Source of the DNA: a virus
Strand: one strand, 5' to 3'
Length of the DNA stretch: 53,995 bases
IMG/VR virus record: IMGVR_UViG_3300035698_029023
Coordinates: 1 to 53,995 of that record
This document shows, piece by piece, positions 34,594 through 41,207 of this stretch. The notes under the pieces are model-generated. The model was given only the letters and a program-made list of their open reading frames with translations. It was not told the origin of the DNA and searched no databases. The stretch's first letter is position 1. The number at the start of each line of letters is the position of its first letter. Made by a program: the position numbers and the translations under genes.

Positions 34594-35729
34594 AACCGAC
34601 AAAAAGTAAAGGTGTGATGCGAGAAGCGCTGCAAAAGACCGGAGGGGCTGGCACCGTCAAGTCCGGCACGGATGTGATCTGGAACATTGACGTGATGCCA
34701 ACCGGGATAGCGGGTGTTGACCACACCCTGTGTGGCGGTCTTGCATACGGCCGCTTTGCCGAGGTCTATGGAGACTTTGCGTCTGGCAAGACGGCGCTTC
34801 TGTACATGGCGTTGGGAGAGAACCAGCGTCGTGGAGGTGTCTCGGTGCTCATTGAGCGTGAGATGTCCTATGATCCGGAGTTCTTCCGTGCGATGGGCGG
34901 CGATCCAGAGGCGCTGCTGATTCCGTCTCCGTCGAAAGTTAGCACGGTCGAGAAGATCTTCGGGTTTGTCCATGAACTGTGCATGAACGTCTTGCAACTT
35001 CGCAAGGAGAAGAACAACGATCCGGTTGCGGTCGGTCTCGATTCCATTGCTACGGCGAGTACGGAGCACTTGGAAGATGTAGGAATGGACAAGGTTGACA
35101 TGTCCAAGGCCAAGATGATCGGTCAGGGAATCAATTACGTTTCCGATCCGATCTACGTTGCGAACGTTGCCTTTGTCATTATCAATCAGATGCGAGACTC
35201 CATGTCTCCCTACGAGGCGTCGACCACGCCGGGGGGACGCTCGTTGAAGTTTCAGGCAACCCAGCGTGTGCAGCTTCGGTTCGACGGTTCCGAGTCAAGG
35301 AGCATGATCTTCGTCGATGTTGGCGGGGCCAAGGTGCCTATTGGACGGAAGTTGTGCGGTCACGTTCAGAAGTCGAAGTTGGGCACTCCGTACGGACAGT
35401 TCTGGATGTCCTTCTACACGCAGGCCGGGTATCCGCATCCGATCTACGGTTACCAGACTACCCTGGGTGTCGATAAGTGTGAGGCGCTCTGGGAATACTA
35501 CCGCAACGGCAGGTACACAGTTGCGGATACCAAGAAGCGCGCCATCCAATCCCCGTCCAAGGGCTGGTACGTCCTGCACGAGGCAATTGATACTTCACAG
35601 GCCAAGTTTCGTGCCAAGGATTGGCCCGAGAAGCTGGAAAAACACCCGGAACTTTGGAGACTCCTTTACGATGATCTCGAAGGCCAAGCTAAGGGACATC
35701 CTGGAGCAGTACGCGCGGTTGCATCCTAG
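34587..35729 (+). CDS. UvsX/RecA-like recombinase
   Basis: 380 residues from GTG 34587, with GGGG 8 nt upstream; ATG 34572 adds five residues and lacks a ribosome site. The RecA core is clear: GDFASGKTA Walker A near residue 70, VLIEREMSYDPEFFRAMGG, VAVGLDSIATAS (Walker B region), VAFVIINQMRD, and a DNA-binding loop with TTPGGRSLKFQATQRVQLR. Length and missing C-terminal RecA domain resemble T4 UvsX rather than bacterial RecA. It performs strand exchange in recombination-dependent replication. The terminator and conserved element in front suggest controlled expression. Confidence 0.8.
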   Translation: MTKPTKSKGVMREALQKTGGAGTVKSGTDVIWNIDVMPTGIAGVDHTLCGGLAYGRFAEVYGDFASGKTALLYMALGENQRRGGVSVLIEREMSYDPEFFRAMGGDPEALLIPSPSKVSTVEKIFGFVHELCMNVLQLRKEKNNDPVAVGLDSIATASTEHLEDVGMDKVDMSKAKMIGQGINYVSDPIYVANVAFVIINQMRDSMSPYEASTTPGGRSLKFQATQRVQLRFDGSESRSMIFVDVGGAKVPIGRKLCGHVQKSKLGTPYGQFWMSFYTQAGYPHPIYGYQTTLGVDKCEALWEYYRNGRYTVADTKKRAIQSPSKGWYVLHEAIDTSQAKFRAKDWPEKLEKHPELWRLLYDDLEGQAKGHPGAVRAVAS

Positions 35730-36042
35730 TGTGAACTACGCTCCGGCTGAGTTTGCGCATTGGATCTTCTCGCGGTACCTGGATCACGTCCTGAACACGG
35801 ACGGCCCGCCCGAGGTTCGTGTGATGGCTGCCCTGGCCATCTTGGAGGACGAGCTGTCGGAGCACAACGTTGAAAGTCTTGAGTGTTTTTGCGCCGCTGG
35901 GACGGTGTTCACCGCTTGCCTTGCTGAGGGGCATGGTCTTGCTGGGGAGTACATGGAAACAGTGAGTCTCTCCGAGAGACATCTGCTGGCCGATGCTTTG
36001 ATACGGCTGGCCGCTGAGGTCGTGAAGCAGAGGAACCAGTGA
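35671..36042 (+). CDS. Hypothetical helical protein
   Basis: 123 residues from ATG 35671 (GGAG about 10 nt upstream), overlapping UvsX by 59 bp. Fully helical and acidic (LRDILEQYARLHPSVNYAPA, then LADALIRLAAEVVKQRNQ). No family is recognised. The large overlap and coupling suggest that it acts with UvsX or belongs to DNA metabolism. Confidence 0.5.
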   Translation: MISKAKLRDILEQYARLHPSVNYAPAEFAHWIFSRYLDHVLNTDGPPEVRVMAALAILEDELSEHNVESLECFCAAGTVFTACLAEGHGLAGEYMETVSLSERHLLADALIRLAAEVVKQRNQ

Positions 36043-36043
36043 G

Positions 36044-36562
36044 ATGAGCAGCCGCAAGGTAGGATTTGGACACCAACGTCCCTATGAAGGTGCAACCGTT
36101 GAGTGGCTAACGCCGCCCGAGATCATTGCTGCCCTCGGCGAGTTTGATCTGGATCCGTGTGCTGCGGTGGGGCAACCATGGCGTACGGCAAAAGTGATGT
36201 ACAACAAACTTGACGATGGTTACGTCAAGCCGTGGATGGGGCGGGTCTTCTTAAATCCTCCGTACGGTCCCGAGACGGCGCGGTGGCTCAAGCGCCTCGC
36301 AGAACATGGCTGTGGCACTGCCCTGATTTTTGCAAGGACGGAAACGAGATACTGGCACGAGTTGGTGTGGTTCACGGCCTCGGCGGTGTTGTTCTTGTCA
36401 CGGCGGTTGCAGTTCTACCGTCTTGACGGTTCCCAGCCGAAGAACAATGCCGGAGCGCCATCTGCTCTGGTAGCCTACGGACAGGACGACGCCAACGATC
36501 TCCTGGCGAGTGGTATTCCTGGTGCGTTTGTCGATCTTTCCGATTGTAGGAGGGTAGCGTGA
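36044..36562 (+). CDS. Phage N6-adenine DNA methyltransferase (Dam family)
   Basis: 172 residues, ATG one base after the previous stop. WLTPPEIIAALGEFDLDPCA near residue 20-40 and NPPYGPETARWLKRLA near 70-86 are the hallmarks of the phage Dam-like family, with LFLSRRLQFYR later. It would methylate adenine in phage DNA, protecting it from restriction or marking it for packaging or timing. The short length is normal for the family. It overlaps the next gene by 4 bp. Confidence 0.75.
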   Translation: MSSRKVGFGHQRPYEGATVEWLTPPEIIAALGEFDLDPCAAVGQPWRTAKVMYNKLDDGYVKPWMGRVFLNPPYGPETARWLKRLAEHGCGTALIFARTETRYWHELVWFTASAVLFLSRRLQFYRLDGSQPKNNAGAPSALVAYGQDDANDLLASGIPGAFVDLSDCRRVA

Positions 36563-36753
36563 TACACGTTTTGACTTTCACTGTCGGCTTGCTTTTGCTT
36601 GTGGGCGGTTTCCTCACGATGAAGGCCCCGATGCTCAGAATCCACTGGAGGTTGGTGTTCACTAATCTTCTCTGCATAGTTGTTGGTTATACCGCCGGTT
36701 GGATCCTGATGAGTTGGGTGCCTGCTTTTGTTTGGGGGAGTTGTTCACGATGA
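36559..36753 (+). CDS. Small two-span membrane protein
   Basis: 64 residues from GTG 36559. Two hydrophobic stretches (LTFTVGLLLLVGGFLTM and LLCIVVGYTAGWILMSW) with an Arg-bearing loop between indicate two transmembrane helices with short tails. Position inside the replication block argues against, but does not exclude, a holin; a membrane anchor or superinfection-exclusion protein is equally possible. Confidence 0.5.
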   Translation: MIHVLTFTVGLLLLVGGFLTMKAPMLRIHWRLVFTNLLCIVVGYTAGWILMSWVPAFVWGSCSR

Positions 36754-36788
36754 CGGGGGAGGTTCTGAAAATTTGGAGGGCGACATGA
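36750..36788 (+). CDS. 12-residue ORF linking two small genes (possible microprotein)
   Basis: MTGEVLKIWRAT, from ATG 36750 to TGA 36788. Its start overlaps the previous stop and its own stop overlaps the next start, each by ATGA. It may serve only to pass ribosomes down the mRNA. Confidence 0.3.
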   Translation: MTGEVLKIWRAT

Positions 36789-36862
36789 AATTTCGCAAAA
36801 AACCGGGTGTCATCTTCAAGATTACCCCTGATCCAGTAGAACCGACAGGAGCGCCAACATGA
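36785..36862 (+). CDS. 25-residue peptide
   Basis: MKFRKKPGVIFKITPDPVEP to GAPT. ATG 36785 has a clear GGAGGG ribosome site 6 nt ahead and the stop overlaps the ATG of the next gene (ATGA). The FRKKPGVIF start resembles short basic phage peptides. No function is known. Confidence 0.45.
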   Translation: MKFRKKPGVIFKITPDPVEPTGAPT

Positions 36863-37242
36863 TCTGGCCCACTGAAATCTGCCTCGGGCCGTATACTTAT
36901 GTAGTGGAGTACGTCCAGCACCTCGAAGAGGTGGACTCCGACAAGCGAGATGGGAGTCTGATAGGCCAGCACGACCCGTGGCGGTCGCGGGTGGCCGTTT
37001 TCGTGGGGCCCAATGGCATGAGGCGTCACGCAGACGAGATATTCGTGACCCTGCTCCACGAACTCGTTCATGCGATATTCCGACAGAACCCTCTCCTGCG
37101 AGGGTGTTTGGATCCCGACGCGCCGGACGAGGAGTTTATCGATGCGTTTGTGACGAGCTTGGCGGAGTTGTTGGTTCGGAATGGAATGTTCCTGCTACCG
37201 GATATTTCGGAGCTTCCGGTGGCTTCTGATTCGTCGAGGTAA
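36859..37242 (+). CDS. Small zinc metallopeptidase-like protein (HExxH)
   Basis: 127 residues. HELVH near residue 68-72 is a zincin HExxH motif, and DEEFIDAFVTSLAEL about 28 residues later could supply the third metal ligand. A beta strand (YTYVVEYVQHLEEV) at the N terminus and a VAVFVGPNG strand fit small phage metalloproteases. In SprT-like proteins such domains act in DNA-protein crosslink repair, which would suit the replication context. Substrate unknown. Confidence 0.6.
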   Translation: MIWPTEICLGPYTYVVEYVQHLEEVDSDKRDGSLIGQHDPWRSRVAVFVGPNGMRRHADEIFVTLLHELVHAIFRQNPLLRGCLDPDAPDEEFIDAFVTSLAELLVRNGMFLLPDISELPVASDSSR

Positions 37243-37244
37243 CC

Positions 37245-38330
37245 GTGAAAATCCTCTTCTTTTCCGATCTCCACGCACACAACTACCAGCAGTTTTCTGT
37301 CTGCGCAGCGTCTGGACTGAACTCTCGCTTCGTGGATTGTCTGAACGTGGTGGAGCAGATTGCGGACCTTGCAAGATCGGAGAACATTGACGTTGTGGTC
37401 TTTGCCGGAGACCTGTTTGAAAGCCGCACCAAGATCGACGTGGAAGTGTGGACCGAGACGTGGCGGGCGATCCGTGATCTGTCAGATCATGCGGAGGTTT
37501 ACCTGCTCCGTGGCAACCACGACGAGAGTTCCCGGATTGGAGGTTGCTGTTCGCTGACCCCATTTTCTCCCCGGGCAGAGGTTGTACAAGGTTCCCTTGC
37601 AACCCCGATGCGGGGCCGTTCGGTGGTTGGTTCTGCGGGGGGGCCAGTGGACTGTTACTGCATTCCCCATTTGGCCGACAAGGTTCATCTCCAGGAAGAG
37701 CTACGGGCGGTCACAGATTGTGACATCCTACTCATGCACCAGGGACTCCAGGAAGCCCTTCCAGGTCCGAACGATGTCCACACGCACGAGATCGAGCTTG
37801 GCGACTTGCCACTGGATCGTGTTCGTCACTACGTGTTGCTAGGGCATATCCACAAGCGGCAGACGTTGCCAGGTACGAACGGGAAAGTTCAGTACGTTGG
37901 CAGTCCGATGCAACTGAATTTCGGGGATCGGGACGAGAAGAGAGGCTTCCTGATCCTGGATACGGCGAACTGGGAGATCGAATTCCGGGAGTCGTCGGCA
38001 CCGAAGTTTCAAGTGCTTGGGTTCCCGGAGGATGCGCTCGACCCGGCCGGCGAAGACCTCTCAGGGGTGAATCCGGCGGTCAACCACGTCAAGGTGGTTT
38101 ACCATCCGCGCTGGCGGCAGTCGGTTGCGGCGCTCAAGGAGCGGTGGCCTCGCCTCCGCTTGGAGGAACAGACAGAAACGGCATCGCGGGCGGCCCGTAT
38201 CACACGGGAAGCTGCGACGGACGATTCCGCTTTGCTCCAGGAATACTTGGTCCAGACCGGGTGTAGGGATCTCGATCCCGATGCCTTGCTGGATGAGGGG
38301 TTGGCAACACTTCACGATGGGCGTGTTTGA
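37245..38330 (+). CDS. sbcD: SbcD/gp47-like recombination nuclease subunit
   Basis: 361 residues, GTG start just after the previous stop. Calcineurin-like phosphoesterase motifs in order: FSDLHAH at 7, FAGDLFES near 52, LLRGNHDE near 86, LLMHQG near 165 and LGHIHKRQ near 198. The pattern and C-terminal cap fit the Mre11/SbcD/T4 gp47 nuclease that, with SbcC/gp46, resects DNA ends. The partner SbcC gene lies at 41208, separated by five genes, which is unusual because the pair is normally adjacent. Confidence 0.8.
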   Translation: MKILFFSDLHAHNYQQFSVCAASGLNSRFVDCLNVVEQIADLARSENIDVVVFAGDLFESRTKIDVEVWTETWRAIRDLSDHAEVYLLRGNHDESSRIGGCCSLTPFSPRAEVVQGSLATPMRGRSVVGSAGGPVDCYCIPHLADKVHLQEELRAVTDCDILLMHQGLQEALPGPNDVHTHEIELGDLPLDRVRHYVLLGHIHKRQTLPGTNGKVQYVGSPMQLNFGDRDEKRGFLILDTANWEIEFRESSAPKFQVLGFPEDALDPAGEDLSGVNPAVNHVKVVYHPRWRQSVAALKERWPRLRLEEQTETASRAARITREAATDDSALLQEYLVQTGCRDLDPDALLDEGLATLHDGRV

Positions 38331-38541
38331 TTCTGAGGGTGCTGTTTTCACGCCGTCTCAGGCGGTTGTCTACGGATTTATTCTGGGACTCCGGTACCTT
38401 GGACGTGAGAAAGCAACGGTGGAGGAGATGGCTTCTGGTCTGGGCCTTCCCATAGAAACGGTTGACCAACTGACCGATGAACTCACAGCAATGGGGATGT
38501 TTGACGTGTACATGTTTCCCCACGGCTTTTCAGACAACTAG
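38317..38541 (+). CDS. Small winged-helix-like protein (putative)
   Basis: 74 residues from ATG 38317, overlapping the SbcD gene by 14 bp. The pattern YLGREKATVEEMASGLGLPI followed by ETVDQLTDELTAMG resembles a helix-turn-helix/winged-helix unit. It could bind DNA as a regulator. No wing residues can be confirmed by eye. Confidence 0.45.
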   Translation: MGVFDSEGAVFTPSQAVVYGFILGLRYLGREKATVEEMASGLGLPIETVDQLTDELTAMGMFDVYMFPHGFSDN

Positions 38542-38544
38542 GGA

Positions 38545-39159
38545 ATGCAGATGCTGGCAATCAATCCGTGTGTGCCTTCCGAGATCCGCGCCAATTTGTT
38601 GGGGCGTACGTTCGGGAAGTTGAAAGTTATCGGATTCGCAGGTCGCTGTGAGTATGGTACGCAGGGAGAGAAGGCAACCTGTTGGCAGTGCCGCTGTTCC
38701 TGCGGGCGCATTGTGAACATTCGGCACGGTAACCTGGTCGGGCGAGGTGTGCGTAGTTGTCGGGAGTGCAGTTATCCCCGTCCGTCTTTGCGGGGTCCGC
38801 GGTTTCCGGGCAGCGCTTGTCTGCGTGAGACCTGGGTACGTCTGCGGAGTTCCGGATCGTTGTGCAGGAGGTGGGAGCGGTACACGACCTTCGTTCGGGA
38901 GATGGGCGAACCCCACGAGGGGGCGAGGATACACCGTATTGATGTCAAGAAACCGCACAGTCGGACCAACTCATTCTGGGGAACTCTGTGGGAGATTGGC
39001 GAACGACGCATTGATCTTGCCTTGTCGTTTCTGGGGACCACTCGTGAGGACAAGCAGGTCGTGGACCGACTACGTCGTGTGAGCAGGCAGCGGATTCAGC
39101 AAATCATTGCCAAGGGGCGGAGGATGGGCCAGTGGCCTATAAGGCTTCCGTTGCCATGA
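38545..39159 (+). CDS. Zinc-finger DNA-binding protein of phage HNH/AP2-associated type
   Basis: 204 residues (ATG 38545; ATG 38551 is an alternative). The N-terminal block ANLLGRTFGKLKVIGFAGRC, then WQCRCSCGRIVNIRHG and RSCRECSYPRPS, with paired Cys, is the zinc-ribbon leader found in many phage HNH and AP2-type proteins. No HNH residues are visible afterwards. The C-terminal third is basic and helical (VVDRLRRVSRQRIQQIIAKG), probably DNA-binding. It might be a free-standing homing or regulatory protein. Confidence 0.5.
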   Translation: MQMLAINPCVPSEIRANLLGRTFGKLKVIGFAGRCEYGTQGEKATCWQCRCSCGRIVNIRHGNLVGRGVRSCRECSYPRPSLRGPRFPGSACLRETWVRLRSSGSLCRRWERYTTFVREMGEPHEGARIHRIDVKKPHSRTNSFWGTLWEIGERRIDLALSFLGTTREDKQVVDRLRRVSRQRIQQIIAKGRRMGQWPIRLPLP

Positions 39160-39190
39160 ACATCAACGTTATACACTAAGGAGGCTGTCC

Positions 39191-39601
39191 ATGCGAACGG
39201 TCGCCATTGCGCTTGTGGTTTTAGGTGGAACGCTATTCTTTTTCGGGGCTGGGGCCGGAACAGTTTGGGTCGAACTCGGGATTCCGGTGGTGGCGTTGGC
39301 TGTTGTCATTCTTTCCATTGTACTCGGGTGCGGGCTTGGGTGTCGCGACGATCTTATCGAAAGGCAGACCGCAACCGCCGCCGAGAATGAGAGGCAGAGT
39401 TCTCTCGCAGCGACTTGTATCCATGGTGAGAGGGCACAGCATGAGAAGGTGCTCGATGATCTCATTTCTCTGTCGGGCCGACTTCACAAATTTTCAGATG
39501 AACTTGCCTCAGTAGTACAGGTTGCTGCACTTAGTGCCGAGGAGGCAACAGGGTACCAAGCCACCTTTACCCATGGGGATGTCCCCCAACCAAAGAAATA
39601 A
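39191..39601 (+). CDS. Two-span membrane protein with cytoplasmic/periplasmic coil
   Basis: 136 residues with an AAGGAGG ribosome site. Two hydrophobic spans (VAIALVVLGGTLFFFGAGAG and VELGIPVVALAVVILSIVLG) are followed by a long polar helical tail (ERQTATAAENERQSSLA, then VLDDLISLSGRLHKFSDEL). The layout could fit a holin or a membrane anchor, and the tail a partner-binding coil. No lysis gene was found nearby to support the holin reading. Confidence 0.5.
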   Translation: MRTVAIALVVLGGTLFFFGAGAGTVWVELGIPVVALAVVILSIVLGCGLGCRDDLIERQTATAAENERQSSLAATCIHGERAQHEKVLDDLISLSGRLHKFSDELASVVQVAALSAEEATGYQATFTHGDVPQPKK

Positions 39602-39611
39602 GGAAGTGACC

Positions 39612-40250
39612 ATGATGATTCGCATTCTGGCCACAGGACTGTTCTGCCTGTGCTGTGCCCTAATAGTGTTACCCTGGGTCCGGTTTGTGGCGAACTCTCC
39701 CGCGGCAACAACGGTCCCGGAAGCACCGACTGCCGCCCACCAGCAGGTTGATGTCGCCGGCCGCGTTTTCCAGCGGCGCATCTTTGGCTTCTATGACTAC
39801 GGAAGGTGGTACGAGGTGCGGAAGGATCGCCTGGTCAGCGCGCCGGGATTCCCGGACCTGTCGCAGTACGATGCCGCAGCACTGCGCATCGGGGCCGGTG
39901 TCGAGTTGTCCCTGGGGAACCCGGAGCAGTATACCGTTGACGAGTTCTTGCTGTTGAAGGCTGCCATTGCGCATCCGGCCTGCGACGACCGTACACGGCA
40001 CCTGTTGCTCTACGGGCACTACCGACCCCCGTTCCAGCACAATCGGTACCTGGAAACCGGTGATATCACGCTCGCCAGTCCACCATTTTTGCTGACGGTT
40101 CGTGGCCGGCAACTGTGGCGATCGGCCGTGGGGAAGGTGGTCGCGTACTGGGAGACCCGGCAAGCACGGCAGAATTCCCAGCAAGAGGCGTTTTCGCACG
40201 TCCTGCAAGCTTCGGGGTTTATTTCTGCGGATCTGGTACCGTCCGAGTAG
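39612..40250 (+). CDS. Membrane-anchored or secreted hypothetical protein
   Basis: 212 residues; ATG 39612 has AGGAAG ahead. An N-terminal hydrophobic segment (ILATGLFCLCCALIVLPWVR) is a signal or anchor, followed by a Pro/Ala linker and a folded, polar body (RRIFGFYDYGRWYEVRKD, then DYLRWY-free; helical end VGKVVAYWETRQARQN). Likely in the envelope. Follows the two-span membrane gene by 10 bp, so the two may act together. Confidence 0.5.
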   Translation: MMIRILATGLFCLCCALIVLPWVRFVANSPAATTVPEAPTAAHQQVDVAGRVFQRRIFGFYDYGRWYEVRKDRLVSAPGFPDLSQYDAAALRIGAGVELSLGNPEQYTVDEFLLLKAAIAHPACDDRTRHLLLYGHYRPPFQHNRYLETGDITLASPPFLLTVRGRQLWRSAVGKVVAYWETRQARQNSQQEAFSHVLQASGFISADLVPSE

Positions 40251-40319
40251 GTGGGAACGATTCGTCCACAATCTGCGACATCTGCGGGAAGGAGATGTGA
40301 CACGTCCGTGGGAAGGCTG

Positions 40320-41174
40320 ATGCAAACATCCACTAAGGTAATCGACCCTATGAGGTTCGGTTCCTTATTTGCTGGAATTGGCGGATTTGATTTAGGGCTA
40401 GAACGAGCAGGGATGGTATGTTCTTGGCAAGTTGAGATAAATAAATTCTGTATCCAAGTCTTGAAAAAACACTGGCCTAATGTACGTCGCATGGAGGACG
40501 TTAGGATATTTCCACCAAAGCCACGACGGGAGTGGCAGGTAGACCTAATTGTTGGGGGGTTTCCCTGTCAAGATATTAGTTTAGCTGGCAAGGGGGAGGG
40601 GTTGAAGGGTAAGGATTCAAGTCTCTGGAAGGAATTTGTCCGTGTTGTTTGCCTCTTACGACCGACTTACGCAGTCATGGAGAATACGGCCAACCTCCAC
40701 AACAAAGGTCTCCCAAGTATACTCGGGGAAATGGCCGAGTTGGGGTATGATGCAGAATGGGCAGTGTTACCGGCTACGGCCGTTGGTGCTCCCCACATTA
40801 GGCCGAGGCAATTTATTGTGGCCCACACCAACCGCGAGCGAAGCAACCGGGTATATGAGTGGGAGCAAAAGAGATGTTTGGCGGCCAACCCTGTTATCTG
40901 CTGTAAGAATGTGCCCGACAGGACACCCACCGAAAATCCGTCGGGCATCTTTGCCAAAGTCTTACCTTGGTGTGAGAACTCCAGTGCCCAGGTCGGAGTG
41001 GGCCAGTGGGGTATTGAACCCCAGGTGGGAAGAGTGGTTGATGGGGTTTCCAGTCGGGTGGTGCGACCTCAGTATTCCGCACTAGGTAATGCAGTGGTGC
41101 CACAGTTAGCCGAATTTATCGGACGTGCTATAGTGGAACGGCATTCGCAAGTTATGGAGAGCAATAGGTTATGA
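40320..41174 (+). CDS. dcm: DNA cytosine-C5 methyltransferase
   Basis: 284 residues from ATG 40320 (GGAAGG ahead); ATG 40350 and GTG 40251 are alternatives. Motifs are in order: SLFAGIGGFDLGLERAGM near 13, VDLIVGGFPCQDISLAGKG (Cys nucleophile in PCQ) near 75, MENTANL (motif IV, ENV altered to ENT), HIRPRQFIVAH (motif VIII), and GNAVVPQLAEFIG (motif X). The region between VIII and X is short, so target recognition is limited. The gene is visibly AT-richer than its neighbours and lies between membrane and SbcC genes, suggesting recent acquisition. Role: protection from restriction. Confidence 0.8.
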   Translation: MQTSTKVIDPMRFGSLFAGIGGFDLGLERAGMVCSWQVEINKFCIQVLKKHWPNVRRMEDVRIFPPKPRREWQVDLIVGGFPCQDISLAGKGEGLKGKDSSLWKEFVRVVCLLRPTYAVMENTANLHNKGLPSILGEMAELGYDAEWAVLPATAVGAPHIRPRQFIVAHTNRERSNRVYEWEQKRCLAANPVICCKNVPDRTPTENPSGIFAKVLPWCENSSAQVGVGQWGIEPQVGRVVDGVSSRVVRPQYSALGNAVVPQLAEFIGRAIVERHSQVMESNRL

Positions 41175-41207
41175 AAACAGTTGATCTTGTGACGTAAGGC
41201 CATGTGA

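Noticed and set aside
36559-40250. Lysis cassette (holin/endolysin/spanin)
   Set aside because: Two small membrane genes could be holins, but no endolysin motif is found anywhere in the window, so the call is not supported.
40115-40300. Alternate frame ending STICDICGKEM, with a CxxC pair, before the cytosine methyltransferase
   Set aside because: It lies almost entirely within another gene, and only the last residues are gene-like; no start with ribosome site.
41171-41197. 8-codon frame between methyltransferase and SbcC
   Set aside because: Too short to distinguish from chance despite ATGA overlap.
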